Shown piece after piece: positions 17,616 to 28,244 of a stretch of 64,000 bases of DNA. Position numbers and translations under genes: made by a program. The stretch is from Okibacterium fritillariae. Its GTDB lineage: Bacteria > Actinomycetota > Actinomycetes > Actinomycetales > Microbacteriaceae. The stretch is from positions 992,001 through 1,056,000 of the forward strand of contig NZ_FUZP01000001.1 of assembly GCF_900167575.1 (NCBI RefSeq), read 5' to 3'. The first letter of the stretch is position 1; every line of letters starts with the position of its first letter. Under the pieces are notes generated by a model. That model made no database searches, was not told the DNA's origin, and saw only the letters and a list, made by a program, of their open reading frames with translations.

Positions 17616-20153
17616 CTACCGCACGCGTCTCGCGGCGGTGACGATCGCGGCGCCCGCGGCAAGCAGCAGGCCTGCGATGGCTGCGATGGCGAGGATCACG
17701 ACATCCGACGCCCCCGATGCGGCGAGGCTCGCGCGTGCATCGGACCCGGGCCGGGTCGCGGTCGCATCCGACGACCCCGTCGAGTGAGGTGCCGTCGCGG
17801 TCGCTGTCGGCGAGCCGTGAGACGCCGCGTCGGCCGAATCGGCCGTGCTGCCACCGGTGCCCGCGGTGGGTTGCGGTGTCGGGGTGTCCGTCGCGGGAGA
17901 CGTGGGCTCAGCGGTCGGAGTGGGCTCGGTCGTGGGCTCCGGTGAGGGCGTGCCGGTGGGAACCCCGGCGACGGCCTCGAACGCGACCGCCGGGCTGGCC
18001 GGCGAGACGACGCCGTCGACGCGCTGCCGCACCGACACGCTGTACGCGTTCGCCGGAACGGTGAAGGTCACCGACCAGGCACCTGTGGCATCGGCGAGGC
18101 CGCGCGCAGTACTGATACCCGTGCTCGGGTCGAACGGAACCGGTTCACCCGGTCCGGCCGCGGGCGGTTGCGGGAATGCCCCGTCGACGTTGGGGTCCCA
18201 TGTGGGCTTGGTGAGCAACACCGAGACGGCCGCGCCGGGCGCTGCGGTGCCGCTAATGGTGATGACGCCGACCGGAACCTGAGCCCCCGCCGTCGGCGAG
18301 GTGATGGCCGGGGCGGCGACGCCGGCGACGACACGCACGGGGGTGTCGGCGCTCGCTCCCGACGCGCTTCCCACCGCGGTGAGCGTGACCGGCGCGGTGC
18401 CGGTGGTCAGCGAGGCGCGCACCGATGTGTGCACCTCGCCGCGAGCATCCGCGACGGCCGTGGTCAGGTGGTGAACGGCCTCGCCCTGGGTCAGGCGCAC
18501 GTCGACGCTTTCGCCGGGTCGGAAGCCGGTCGCCACGACGGGGCTGTTTTCGGTGGTCGACAGCTTTCGCGAGGTGATGCCGATGGTGGCTGCGGTGTCG
18601 GGCGTCGTGATGCCGAGGCTCGCCGCCACATCGAGGTGACCGGCGCCCATGCGCCTCGGGTCGACGTCGGGGCAGTCGCTGGCGCCGACCGGGCAGGTGC
18701 CCGCCCGCGCGGCGTCCGTCAAGATCGTGATGATCTCGGCCGGGCTGGCATTCGGATGCTGCGCCTTCACGAGGGCGGCCGCGCCGGCGACATGCGGCGA
18801 CGCCATGGACGTGCCCGGGAAGGGCGCATAGAGGGACTCGCCCGTGGGCGGCGTCGACGACCAGATCGAGATCCCGGGGGCGACGATGTCGACGGTGTCG
18901 CCGCCATAGTTGGAGAGCGTCGCGTAGCGCGTCTCGCCCGACGAGGACTCCGATTCAGACGCACCGACGCCCAGCACCCCCGGAAGGCCGGCGGGCGGCA
19001 TCGTGCACGCTCCCGTGACCGGACGCGGCGATGGCTTGCCGTCGTCAGGGCTTTGGGAGTCGAGGGTGCGCGCATCGAAATCGAGACCGTAGTTGCCCGA
19101 CGCCGCAACAGAGAGCACGTTCTTGCCCGTGGCGTAGGCGAAGGCGCGGCGTGTGGCCTCGAGTCCGGCGGCTTGCGACGCCTGGTCGGGGCACCAGCCG
19201 AGCCACGGGTCGACGAAGTAACTGTGGTTCACGACATCCATGCCCGTCGCGGCGGCCCACATCATGCCGCAGATCACGTATTCGGGGTAGATGAATCCGT
19301 CGGCGTTCCCGATCTTGATCGCGGCGAGGGTGGTGGACGGCGCGACGCCGACGATGCCCGAGCCGTTCTGAGCGGCCCCGACCGTGCCGGCCACGTGAGT
19401 TCCGTGCGGACTCGTGTCGGGCAGCCACGCGGCACGGTTGGAGTCGGCGACGCCGTTGACCGAGCAGCCCACCGACAGGGCGGGGTCGACGCGGCCGGCG
19501 AGGTCGGGGTGAGTGTCGTCGACCCCGCTGTCCGCGATCCCGACGACGACATCGGCCGATCCCGTGGTGACCCGGTGGGCGGCGGCCGTTCTCGTGGCGG
19601 CGACGTCCCAGGCGTCACCCTCCTCGGGCAGGTCGGGATCGACCGGGGATGACACCGTCTCGGCCAGAGGCATGGGCGCCGGGGGAGTGGCGCCGTCGGT
19701 GACGGCCCGCGTGCGGGTGGGGCCCACCGAGTCGATTCCGGCGGTGGCGGCGACATCGGTGGCGAAGGCGGCGCGCGTCGATTGCGCGATCGTGACCCCG
19801 ATCTCGGGATAGGCGACGAGCACGCGGCCGCCGGCGGCCACGATGGCGGTGCTCGCCGATGTCGCGGCCGCCGTGCCCGTGCCGCCATTGACCGCGTAGT
19901 TCATCGGCTCACCCTCGATGGGTGTCCAGGTGGAGGCTGCGGCCCGGGCGACCGAGGATCCCGCGCGTGCGACCTGGTCGACGGGCGCCGACACGGTGAG
20001 CCGTGCCGGGTTGGCGGCGTCGTCGAGAGAGGTGCCCACGCCGACCGCGTGGGCCGAACCGGCGCCCAGGCCGACGAGACAAACGAGGCTGGCGGTGGCG
20101 GCGGCCTGTGTGGCCCGGCGTCGCCACCGGGCCGGGGAGAGTGCTGCTGACAT
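17616..20153 (-). CDS. Secreted subtilisin-like serine protease (S8), surface-anchored
   Basis: The 845-residue protein is an exported S8 peptidase. A signal peptide lies in residues 1-37 (hydrophobic core SLVCLVGLGAGSAHA). A prodomain-like region leads to the catalytic domain with D208 (GIADSGVDDTHPDL), H250 (SPHGTHVAG) and S449 (GTSMASPHVAG). Beta-rich, Ig-like segments follow (about 530-740), then a Thr/Pro/Ser linker. At the end LAASG stands before a membrane helix and a short RRVR tail, which resembles a weak sortase signal of the LAXTG type. The ATG has an AAAGGAA site. It converges on copB with nine bases between. The substrate is unknown. Confidence 0.93.
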   Translation of the reverse strand: MSAALSPARWRRRATQAAATASLVCLVGLGAGSAHAVGVGTSLDDAANPARLTVSAPVDQVARAGSSVARAAASTWTPIEGEPMNYAVNGGTGTAAATSASTAIVAAGGRVLVAYPEIGVTIAQSTRAAFATDVAATAGIDSVGPTRTRAVTDGATPPAPMPLAETVSSPVDPDLPEEGDAWDVAATRTAAAHRVTTGSADVVVGIADSGVDDTHPDLAGRVDPALSVGCSVNGVADSNRAAWLPDTSPHGTHVAGTVGAAQNGSGIVGVAPSTTLAAIKIGNADGFIYPEYVICGMMWAAATGMDVVNHSYFVDPWLGWCPDQASQAAGLEATRRAFAYATGKNVLSVAASGNYGLDFDARTLDSQSPDDGKPSPRPVTGACTMPPAGLPGVLGVGASESESSSGETRYATLSNYGGDTVDIVAPGISIWSSTPPTGESLYAPFPGTSMASPHVAGAAALVKAQHPNASPAEIITILTDAARAGTCPVGASDCPDVDPRRMGAGHLDVAASLGITTPDTAATIGITSRKLSTTENSPVVATGFRPGESVDVRLTQGEAVHHLTTAVADARGEVHTSVRASLTTGTAPVTLTAVGSASGASADTPVRVVAGVAAPAITSPTAGAQVPVGVITISGTAAPGAAVSVLLTKPTWDPNVDGAFPQPPAAGPGEPVPFDPSTGISTARGLADATGAWSVTFTVPANAYSVSVRQRVDGVVSPASPAVAFEAVAGVPTGTPSPEPTTEPTPTAEPTSPATDTPTPQPTAGTGGSTADSADAASHGSPTATATAPHSTGSSDATATRPGSDARASLAASGASDVVILAIAAIAGLLLAAGAAIVTAARRVR

Positions 20154-20307
20154 GGAGTTCCTTTGGTGCGCTCGCGAATGCGGGGGATCCCGCGTCGGAA
20201 CATCAACATATCAGGGGTGATGAGCGTGCGCCAGAGCACGCCACCGACGTCACATCGACGACCTCTCGCCGACCGGACGAGACCGCTCGATCAGTGCCGG
20301 GTCTCTG

Positions 20308-21462
20308 CTACGCGGGCCCCAACAGGCTCGACGCCACGGTCGAATGCGCCGATTCGGCGTCGGATGGGTGAAACATGCCGGCCAGGACGTCGCGATACAG
20401 GCGGCTCAGCTCGGAGCTCGCGAAATAACTCGAGCCGCCCGACACGCGGATGGCGTGGTCGACGACGACGCGCGCGTTCTCGGTGGCGCGCACCTTCAGG
20501 CCGACCAGCTTGGGGAACCACGCCGCACCGTGCGGGGCTTGGGCTTCGACATCCCGAGCGAGCGCGTCGATCTGGGGCGGGATGCCCTCTTGGGCGATCG
20601 ATGCGGATGCGATCTGCCACCGAATGTCGGGATCGGCGGCATACGCGGCCCCCGTCTTCTTCGACGTGCGCTTCGTCACGGTCTCGACGGCGAGGTCGAG
20701 CGCGCGCTGACCGATCCCCGTATAGACGGAGGCGATGAGGATCTCGAAGTTCGCGAAAATGCCGAAGACGATGGGGTCGGGGTTCGGTCCGGGATCGAGG
20801 CGGCGCACCACCCGATCGGCGGCGGCGTGCGCCCCGTCGAGGATGGTCGTGCGGCTCTGGCTGGCCCGCATGCCGAGCGTGTTCCAATCATCCTTCGACG
20901 AGGTTCCCTCGCGGCCGACGAAACCGTAGACCACCTTCGGGGCGTCGGGTGAGACCGAGTCGAGGCCCATGGTGCCGAGTGTCGTCCAGGCGGGTGAGAG
21001 CGACGTGAAGATCTTGGTGCCGAAGAACGAATAGCCGCCCTCACCGTCGGGGCGTGCCTCGGTGTCGCTGCCGAAGAGCACCAGGTCGTTGCCGGCCTCG
21101 CTCACCCCGAATGCGAAGACCTCGCCATCCGCGGCGCCACGCAGCACGAACTCGAGCGAATCGTCGCCGCGGTCGTGCAGCAGCTTCGCCACCCCGGTCC
21201 ACACCAGGTGCATGTTGATCGCCAGCGCGGTGGCGGGCGCGGCCCCCGCCAGGCGGGCCTGCAGGACGGCGATCTCCGGCAGTCCGAGCCCGAGGCCCCC
21301 GAATTCACGGGGCACGAAGGCCCGCAGATATCCGGATGCCTGCAGCTCGGCCAGGTCGTCGTCGAAGAACGTGTTCTCGGCATCGTGCACCGCCGCCCGC
21401 TCGCGAATGCGCCCGAGCAATGCGTCGTCCAGCGGGTTCGGGGTCGTGGCCTCGGAGGTCAT
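20308..21462 (-). CDS. Acyl-CoA dehydrogenase family protein
   Basis: The 384-residue protein has the acyl-CoA dehydrogenase fold, which holds FAD and oxidises acyl thioesters or related substrates. Family signs are AFVPREFGGLGLGLPEIAVL near residue 50, the FGVSEAGNDL and GTKIFTSLSP segments of the central beta domain, and the C-terminal helix region with IRVSGGSSYFASSELSRLYRD. The form is close to members that act on non-CoA substrates, such as desulfurisation-type oxidases, so the substrate is uncertain. The ATG at 21462 was chosen from the domain start and a GTGAGG site; the frame stays open far upstream inside the MFS gene. It follows the MFS gene by 38 bases and is probably cotranscribed. 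Confidence 0.88.
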   Translation of the reverse strand: MTSEATTPNPLDDALLGRIRERAAVHDAENTFFDDDLAELQASGYLRAFVPREFGGLGLGLPEIAVLQARLAGAAPATALAINMHLVWTGVAKLLHDRGDDSLEFVLRGAADGEVFAFGVSEAGNDLVLFGSDTEARPDGEGGYSFFGTKIFTSLSPAWTTLGTMGLDSVSPDAPKVVYGFVGREGTSSKDDWNTLGMRASQSRTTILDGAHAAADRVVRRLDPGPNPDPIVFGIFANFEILIASVYTGIGQRALDLAVETVTKRTSKKTGAAYAADPDIRWQIASASIAQEGIPPQIDALARDVEAQAPHGAAWFPKLVGLKVRATENARVVVDHAIRVSGGSSYFASSELSRLYRDVLAGMFHPSDAESAHSTVASSLLGPA

Positions 21463-21500
21463 TTGTGCCTCACTTCGTGTCGTCGTGCGCGGAGTCGCCG

Positions 21501-22721
21501 CTAAGACGGCTGCACCTGGATGGGCTCGGTGTCGGGAATGGGGCTCGCGTCGCGCCCGCGCAGGTCGGGGTGCCAGCGGCGGCCCAGCAGGGGCACGACG
21601 AATCCGACGATGGCCAGCACGGATGCCGCCCAGAACGCCCCGACGGCCCCGTTCGCGTCGATGAGCACACCCGCCGCGGCCGACCCGATGGCCGCACCGA
21701 TGAGCTGGCCGGTGCCCACCCATCCGTAGGCCTCTGCCGTGTCGCTGAACTTGACCGACGACGACACGATGGCGAACAGCACGGCGAGGGCCGGCGCGAT
21801 GCCGATGCCCGCCACGAACAGGGTGACCGAGAGCCAGATGACGTTGGGGAAGAAACCGGGGATGGCGAAGGCCACCGTCATGCCGACGGCGACGATGAGC
21901 ATGCGACGGGCGAGGGCCCACGGGCCGATCGGGATGTGGCCGAGCAGCAGGCCGCCCAGCAGGCTGCCGAGCGCGAAGATGGCCAGCACGACACCGGCCT
22001 CGAGGCCCGAGTGCCCGAACACGGCCACCACGCCCGCCTCGAGCGCCGAGCATGCGCCGATGAGCAGGAAGCCCACGACGGTGGCGAGCAGCACGGCCGG
22101 CTTCTTGAGCACGACGCCGAGCTTGCGGCGGCTGCGGGGGATGCGCACACGGCCGACCTCGGGGCTCGAGATGAACCAGGTGCCGCCGCCGATCATGAGC
22201 GCCACGGCGAGCACCAGGCCCGCGACCGTCGACACCTGCGTGGACGTGAACGTGGTGATGACGGGGCCGAGCACCCAGATGATCTCTTGCGCCGAGGCAT
22301 CCAGGGAGAAGAGGGGAGTGAGCTGGGTGGAGTTGACCATCTTGGGGTAGATGGTGCGAACGGCGGGTTGGATGGGCGGTGTGCTCAGCCCGGCGATGAA
22401 CGCGAGCACCATATAGAAGACGACGCCCATGGGCACGACGGCGATGATCGAGACCGTGACGACGCACACCGCGAGCGTGAGCCAGAGCACGCGTCGCATG
22501 CCCCACTGGCCCATCCAGCGGCTCGTGAGGGGGCCCGCGATGGCCTGGCCGATGCTGGCGGCCGCGAGTACGGCGCCGGCCGCACCGTAGCTGCCGGTCT
22601 GGCGTTCGACGTGCAGCAGGATGGCGAGCGACAGCATTCCGAAGGGGAAACGTGCCACGAGCTGAGCCGCGATGATCCGAGCCACGCCGGGTGTTTTCAG
22701 AAGGCTCGAGTAACTGCTCAT
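21501..22721 (-). CDS. MFS transporter
   Basis: This 406-residue product has about twelve membrane segments and the major facilitator signature GQAIAGPLTSRWMGQWGMRRVLW after the second helix. A second half begins near residue 215 after a basic loop (RIPRSRRKLG). It resembles drug or metabolite exporters of the DHA1 type; the substrate cannot be told. The ATG at 22721 was chosen because a TAGACT box lies seven bases upstream and the first membrane helix follows. It is the first gene of a likely two-gene unit with the acyl-CoA dehydrogenase. Confidence 0.9.
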   Translation of the reverse strand: MSSYSSLLKTPGVARIIAAQLVARFPFGMLSLAILLHVERQTGSYGAAGAVLAAASIGQAIAGPLTSRWMGQWGMRRVLWLTLAVCVVTVSIIAVVPMGVVFYMVLAFIAGLSTPPIQPAVRTIYPKMVNSTQLTPLFSLDASAQEIIWVLGPVITTFTSTQVSTVAGLVLAVALMIGGGTWFISSPEVGRVRIPRSRRKLGVVLKKPAVLLATVVGFLLIGACSALEAGVVAVFGHSGLEAGVVLAIFALGSLLGGLLLGHIPIGPWALARRMLIVAVGMTVAFAIPGFFPNVIWLSVTLFVAGIGIAPALAVLFAIVSSSVKFSDTAEAYGWVGTGQLIGAAIGSAAAGVLIDANGAVGAFWAASVLAIVGFVVPLLGRRWHPDLRGRDASPIPDTEPIQVQPS

Positions 22722-22884
22722 GGGGTCCAGTCTAGAAGGCCCGCGACACGCCGTGCGGGTGTCTCGGGAGGTGGAAATGTCGGTGGTCGGTCGTAACGTG
22801 AAATCTGTGGAGAGATCGCCCGCCGACACCGGGAGAAGGCCGGTATTCCGGCGTTGTCGGGCCGTGAGAACCTGTGCACTTTCG

Positions 22885-22937
22885 GTGGATAACCGGTGGA
22901 TAACTACCGCTTTTCGGTGGAAACTCCCGTGGATAAC
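22885..22937. promoter_or_regulatory. Cluster of DnaA-box-like sites before nrdHIEF
   Basis: The nine-base GTGGATAAC, complement of GTTATCCAC, occurs at 22885-22893, 22896-22904 and 22929-22937. A relaxed copy, GTGGAAAC, lies at 22917-22924. Starts are 11, 21 and 12 bases apart, so the sites lie roughly on one face of the helix. TTATCCAC is the core of the DnaA box. Confidence 0.7.
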
Positions 22938-22950
22938 TACACAGATGTAA

Positions 22951-22971
22951 CTACTACCCCTGGGGGTGTAG
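22951..22971. promoter_or_regulatory. G-rich dyad before nrdHIEF
   Basis: CTACTACCCC-T-GGGGGTGTAG is an imperfect inverted repeat (8 of 10 pairs). It resembles the TACCCC-A-GGGGGGTA operator of copB. It lies between the DnaA-like sites and the NrdR-like box. Confidence 0.45.
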
Positions 22972-22981
22972 CCGTCATCGC

Positions 22982-22997
22982 ACACTATATGTAGTAT
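22982..22997. promoter_or_regulatory. NrdR-like box
   Basis: ACACTATATGTAGTAT matches the NrdR box consensus at 14 of 16 positions. NrdR represses ribonucleotide reductase genes when dATP is high. A weaker TACA-N4-TGTA dyad at 22938-22949 may be the partner, but its 46-base spacing is longer than the usual 31-32. Confidence 0.7.
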
Positions 22998-23109
22998 TGA
23001 GTTACTGCTTCACACGCTCCGCTGCGTCACCGTTCCACACCCGCCACCGTGAACAAAGCGGAGTCTTTTTCGCGGTATCAGATTTCTCAGAATGAAAGGC
23101 CATCCGGCG

Positions 23110-23343
23110 ATGACTATCACGGTTTACACCAAGCCCTCCTGCGTCCAGTGCACCGCTACCTACCGTGCGCTCGACAGCAAGGGCATCGAGTACGAAGTCC
23201 TCGACCTGTCGGCCGACGAAAACGCTCTCGAGCAGGTCAAGGCCCTCGGCTACCTGCAGGCCCCCGTCGTCATCACCGACGAAGACCACTGGTCCGGCTT
23301 CCGCCCCGACAAGATCTCCGAGCTGGCCGACCGCCTCGTCTGA
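23110..23343 (+). CDS. nrdH: Glutaredoxin-like protein NrdH
   Basis: NrdH is the electron donor for class Ib ribonucleotide reductase, reduced in turn by thioredoxin reductase. The 77-residue product has the redox motif C-V-Q-C in KPSCVQCTATYRAL and the family signature WSGFRPDKI near the end. The ATG at 23110 gives the conserved start MTITVYTK, and GAAAGG lies nine bases upstream; an in-frame ATG 18 bases earlier is less likely. It is the first gene of nrdHIEF. Confidence 0.96.
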   Translation: MTITVYTKPSCVQCTATYRALDSKGIEYEVLDLSADENALEQVKALGYLQAPVVITDEDHWSGFRPDKISELADRLV

Positions 23344-23454
23344 TCCGGCGCTCGCAACACTCGGCGCCCACACGCGCCACCGCAGCACCACGCACGTCAG
23401 CAACACCACGCACCGCGCTCATCCGCAGCGCAGTCCCGAGGGGGCATCGGTCCG

Positions 23455-23856
23455 TTGACCAAACTGATCTACTTCTCGAGCATTTCGGGCAACACGCACC
23501 GCTTCGTCCAGAAGCTCGGTGTCGAGGCGACTCGAATTCCCCTCTATGCACGCGACCCGGCCATCACGGCCGAGGAGCCTTTCGTCCTCCTCACCCCCAC
23601 CTATGGGGGAGGAGGCGAAGGCGGCGCCGTGCCCAAACAAGTCATCCGTTTTCTCAACGACGCGAACAACAGAAACCTCATCCGCGGTGTCATCGCCGCG
23701 GGGAACACCAATTTCGGCGAAGCGTACGGCATCGCCGGAGACATCATCTCGAGCAAGTGCAAGGTTCCCACCCTGTACAAGTTCGAAGTATTCGGAACCC
23801 CGGACGACGTGAGCGTGGTCCATGACGGATTGGAATCATTTTGGCAAACACACTGA
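23455..23856 (+). CDS. nrdI: Flavodoxin-like NrdI
   Basis: NrdI is the FMN protein that supplies oxidant for assembling the manganese-tyrosyl radical cofactor of NrdF. The 133-residue protein has the flavodoxin phosphate loop [11 protein letters not shown] and the glycine-rich [20 protein letters not shown] typical of NrdI. The start is TTG, with a GAGGGGG site about nine bases upstream. The end overlaps the nrdE start by 16 bases, which points to translational coupling. A 111-base spacer without a gene separates it from nrdH. Confidence 0.95.
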   Translation: MTKLIYFSSISGNTHRFVQKLGVEATRIPLYARDPAITAEEPFVLLTPTYGGGGEGGAVPKQVIRFLNDANNRNLIRGVIAAGNTNFGEAYGIAGDIISSKCKVPTLYKFEVFGTPDDVSVVHDGLESFWQTH

Positions 23857-25985
23857 CCGAGGTGGCGGCGCCCCAGGCGCTCGATTACCACTCGCTCAAC
23901 GCGATGCTCAACCTCTACGGCCCCAACGGTGAGATCCAGTTCGACAAAGACCGTGAAGCCGCGCGCGAGTACTTCCTGCAGCACGTCAACCAGAACACCG
24001 TCTTCTTCCACTCGCTCAAAGAGCGCCTCGACTACCTGGTCGAGAAGGAGTACTACGAGCAGGCCGTGCTCGACCAGTACTCGTTCGAGTTCATCACGAA
24101 GCTCAACGACCTCGCCTACTCGAAGAAGTTCCGCTTCCAGACCTTCCTCGGCGCGTTCAAGTACTACACGTCCTACACGCTCAAGACGTTCGACGGAAAG
24201 CGTTACCTCGAGCGCTTCGAAGACCGCGTCGTCATGACGGCCCTCGGCCTGGCCCAGGGTGACGAGAAGCTCGCCATCGGCCTGGTCGAAGAGATCATCG
24301 CCGGCCGCTTCCAGCCCGCCACGCCCACGTTCCTCAACACGGGCAAGGCCCAGCGCGGCGAGCTCGTCTCCTGCTTCCTGCTGCGCATCGAAGACAACAT
24401 GGAATCGATCGCCCGCGGCATCAACTCCGCCCTGCAGCTCTCGAAGCGTGGCGGCGGCGTGGCCCTGCTGCTCTCCAACATCCGCGAGGCCGGCGCGCCG
24501 ATCAAGCAGATCGAGAACCAGTCCTCGGGCATCATCCCCGTCATGAAGCTGCTCGAAGACTCCTTCAGCTACGCCAACCAGCTGGGTGCTCGTCAAGGCG
24601 CCGGTGCCGTCTACCTGCAGGCGCACCACCCCGACATCCTGCGCTTCCTCGACACCAAGCGTGAGAACGCCGACGAGAAGATCCGCATCAAGACGCTGTC
24701 CCTCGGCGTCGTCGTGCCCGACATCACGTTCGAGCTGGCGAAGAAGGACGAGGACATGTACCTCTTCTCGCCCTACGACGTCGAGCGCGTCTACGGTGTG
24801 CCCTTCGCCGACATCTCGGTCACCGAGAAGTACCGCGAGATGGTCGACAACCCGGCCATCAAGAAGACCAAGATCAAGGCCCGCGACTTCTTCCAGACGC
24901 TCGCCGAGATCCAGTTCGAGTCCGGCTACCCGTACATCATGTACGAAGACACCGTCAACGCGGCCAACCCCATCAAGGGCCGCATCAACATGTCCAACCT
25001 GTGCTCCGAGATCCTGCAGGTGAACACGCCGACCACGTACAACGACGACCTGTCGTACGACCAGATCGGCAAGGACATCAGCTGCAACCTCGGTTCGCTG
25101 AACATCGCCCTCACCATGGACTCGCCCGACTTCGGCGCCACCGTCGAGACCGCCATCCGCGGCCTCACCTCGGTCAGCAACCAGAGCCACATCCGCTCGG
25201 TGCGTTCGATCGAAGACGGCAACGACAAGTCGCACGCCATCGGCCTCGGCCAGATGAACCTGCACGGCTACCTCGCCCGCGAGCGCGTCTACTACGGCAG
25301 CGAAGAGGGCATCGACTTCACGAACATCTACTTCTACACGGTGCTGTTCCACGCCCTGCGTGCCTCGAACAACATCTCGATCGAGCGCGGCGAGAAGTTC
25401 GACGGCTTCGACGACTCCACCTACGCCTCGGGCGAGTTCTTCGACAAGTACACCGACCAGGCCTGGGTGCCCGCAACGGCCCGCGTGGCCGAGCTGTTCA
25501 CCACGTCGAACGTGCACATCCCCACGCAGGACGACTGGAAGGCGCTCAAAGCGTCCATCCAGCAGTACGGCATCTACAACCAGAACCTGCAGGCCGTGCC
25601 GCCCACCGGTTCGATCTCCTACATCAACAACTCGACCTCGTCGATCCACCCGATCGCCTCGAAGATCGAGATCCGCAAGGAAGGCAAGCTCGGCCGCGTC
25701 TACTACCCCGCGCCGTTCATGACCAACGACAACCTGGACTACTACCAGGACGCCTACGAGATCGGCGCCGAGAAGATCATCGACACCTACGCCGCGGCAA
25801 CGCAGCACGTCGACCAGGGCCTCTCGCTCACGCTGTTCTTCAAAGACACCGCCACCACGCGCGACATCAACAAGGCGCAGATCTACGCATGGCGCAAGGG
25901 CATCAAGACGATCTACTACATCCGTCTGCGCCAGCTCGCCCTCGAAGGCACCGAGGTCGACGGCTGCGTCAGCTGCATGCTGTAG
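23841..25985 (+). CDS. nrdE: Class Ib ribonucleotide reductase, alpha subunit NrdE
   Basis: NrdE is the catalytic subunit that reduces ribonucleoside diphosphates to deoxyribonucleotides. The 714-residue length is normal for class Ib. Visible catalytic parts are the redox cysteines in GELVSCFLL and [12 protein letters not shown], the thiyl-radical segment NLCSEIL with the adjacent glutamate, the [18 protein letters not shown] loop, and the C-terminal CVSCML that NrdH reduces. The N-terminal ATP cone of class Ia enzymes is absent, as expected. The start is TTG, inside the end of nrdI. Codon use is strongly biased, consistent with high expression. Confidence 0.97.
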   Translation: MANTLTEVAAPQALDYHSLNAMLNLYGPNGEIQFDKDREAAREYFLQHVNQNTVFFHSLKERLDYLVEKEYYEQAVLDQYSFEFITKLNDLAYSKKFRFQTFLGAFKYYTSYTLKTFDGKRYLERFEDRVVMTALGLAQGDEKLAIGLVEEIIAGRFQPATPTFLNTGKAQRGELVSCFLLRIEDNMESIARGINSALQLSKRGGGVALLLSNIREAGAPIKQIENQSSGIIPVMKLLEDSFSYANQLGARQGAGAVYLQAHHPDILRFLDTKRENADEKIRIKTLSLGVVVPDITFELAKKDEDMYLFSPYDVERVYGVPFADISVTEKYREMVDNPAIKKTKIKARDFFQTLAEIQFESGYPYIMYEDTVNAANPIKGRINMSNLCSEILQVNTPTTYNDDLSYDQIGKDISCNLGSLNIALTMDSPDFGATVETAIRGLTSVSNQSHIRSVRSIEDGNDKSHAIGLGQMNLHGYLARERVYYGSEEGIDFTNIYFYTVLFHALRASNNISIERGEKFDGFDDSTYASGEFFDKYTDQAWVPATARVAELFTTSNVHIPTQDDWKALKASIQQYGIYNQNLQAVPPTGSISYINNSTSSIHPIASKIEIRKEGKLGRVYYPAPFMTNDNLDYYQDAYEIGAEKIIDTYAAATQHVDQGLSLTLFFKDTATTRDINKAQIYAWRKGIKTIYYIRLRQLALEGTEVDGCVSCML

Positions 25986-26058
25986 CCGGCCGCCGACACG
26001 CCCCCCCCGTAGAAGCATCCGAGCTGCGAAGCATCCGAGAACCACAACCGAGGACTGA

Positions 26059-27084
<1,026 letters not shown>

Positions 27085-27110
27085 GCCCAGCTGCTCGACT
27101 TCCTCGCCAA

Positions 27111-27152
27111 CGAAGCGCCCCGCATCCCTTACTGGGGAGTCGGGGCGCTTCG
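27111..27152 (+). terminator. Hairpin after nrdF
   Basis: Twelve-base perfect arms, CGAAGCGCCCCG and CGGGGCGCTTCG, are separated by an 18-base loop, 26 bases after the nrdF stop. A T-run is missing. Confidence 0.7.
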
Positions 27153-27230
27153 TCGTGCGGGCAGCGCTCTGCGTGCCCACGGCTCTGAGGGTCGGGCGTT
27201 GCGGTCAGGGTCGGAACGTAGGATTGCCGG

Positions 27231-28082
27231 ATGAGCGTGATCATTGCGGGATGCGGCGACCTGGGCACCGAGGCGGGGCTACGGTTCGCGGCGCTCGGGG
27301 AGCGAGTTGTCGGGCTGCGGCGCCGACCGGAGGTGCTGCCGGCTGGGATCGAAGGGCGTCAGTCAGATCTGCGCGCCGAGACGCCCGTGATCGATGAGGA
27401 TGCCTCGGTTGTGATCGTGCCGTTGGCGGCCGGTCGCCGCACCGTGGAGGAGTACCGCGCTACCTATGTGGATGGCCTGAGGCGCGTGCTCGACGGTATC
27501 GACGCGTCACGCGCCGACCCGCGGCTCATCGTCGTGTCATCGACCGCCGTGTACGACGTGACCGACGGGAGCGTCGTCACCGAGGAAACTCCGGCTCGGG
27601 GAGGGACGCCGACCGCCGACGTTCTGCTCGAGGCCGAAGAGTTGCTGCGCGATCGCAAACCCGAAGCGACGCTCCTGCGGTTGTCGGGCATCTACGGTCC
27701 GGGGCGCGAGCGGTTGATCGAGCAGGTGCGCGGGGGCACGGCGACACGTGTCCGCTCACCCGCCATGTCACCCCACACGAACCGCATTCACCGGGATGAC
27801 GCGGCCGCCGCACTCGTGCACATCGCGGGGCTGGAGCATCCGGCGCCGCTGTATCTCGGCACCGACGACGAGCCGTCGCGATTGGACGATGTGCTGCGTT
27901 TCATCGCGCGCGAGACCGGGTCGCCCGAGCCCGAGTTCGGAGACGTCGACGGGCGGCAGGCCGGTGGCGACAAGCGGCTCTCGAACGCTCTGCTGCGCTC
28001 GACGGGCTTCGAGTTCGCCTACCCGACTTACCGCGAAGGCTACCCAGCTGTGTTGGCCGGCCAGGGCATTCGACACGCGTAA
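27231..28082 (+). CDS. NAD(P)-dependent oxidoreductase/epimerase-like (YeeZ type)
   Basis: The 283-residue product has an N-terminal Rossmann fold with GCGDLGTEAGLRFAALGERV, as in YeeZ-type members of the extended short-chain dehydrogenase group. Further signs are VVSSTAVYD, LLRLSGIYGPGR and TNRIHRDDAAAAL, which match nucleotide-sugar epimerase-like proteins. The substrate is unknown. A TAGGAT box lies six bases before the ATG, so translation from a leaderless mRNA is likely. It stands alone after the nrd terminator. Confidence 0.88.
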   Translation: MSVIIAGCGDLGTEAGLRFAALGERVVGLRRRPEVLPAGIEGRQSDLRAETPVIDEDASVVIVPLAAGRRTVEEYRATYVDGLRRVLDGIDASRADPRLIVVSSTAVYDVTDGSVVTEETPARGGTPTADVLLEAEELLRDRKPEATLLRLSGIYGPGRERLIEQVRGGTATRVRSPAMSPHTNRIHRDDAAAALVHIAGLEHPAPLYLGTDDEPSRLDDVLRFIARETGSPEPEFGDVDGRQAGGDKRLSNALLRSTGFEFAYPTYREGYPAVLAGQGIRHA

Positions 28083-28244
28083 AGAACCCTCCGCGGGCGG
28101 CCTGCTTTGGAACCCTCGCCGCGAGAGAGGTACTTCGAGGTGTCTCGGACAGCGTCAGCCCATCACGTCAGTGCCGGGACAACGACGCACAGTTGGACTG
28201 CTCGCGCAGAGCGGGAGCCCTGATCTGGCGCCGAGCCGTGCTCG

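Larger units (their letters stand above)
22722..23109. other. nrdHIEF regulatory region
   Basis: The 388-base region between the MFS gene and nrdH holds four DnaA-box-like sites, a G-rich dyad, and an NrdR-like box, each listed separately. The stretch 23000-23090 contains no gene that I can support and is probably the 5' leader. The ribosome site GAAAGG at 23095-23100 serves nrdH. Confidence 0.7.

Noticed and set aside
20308-22506. One long fused protein of 732 residues joining the MFS region to the acyl-CoA dehydrogenase
   Set aside because: The upstream half is the MFS gene read in a different frame. The MFS protein in its own frame has clear membrane helices, and the dehydrogenase has its own ATG with a ribosome site.
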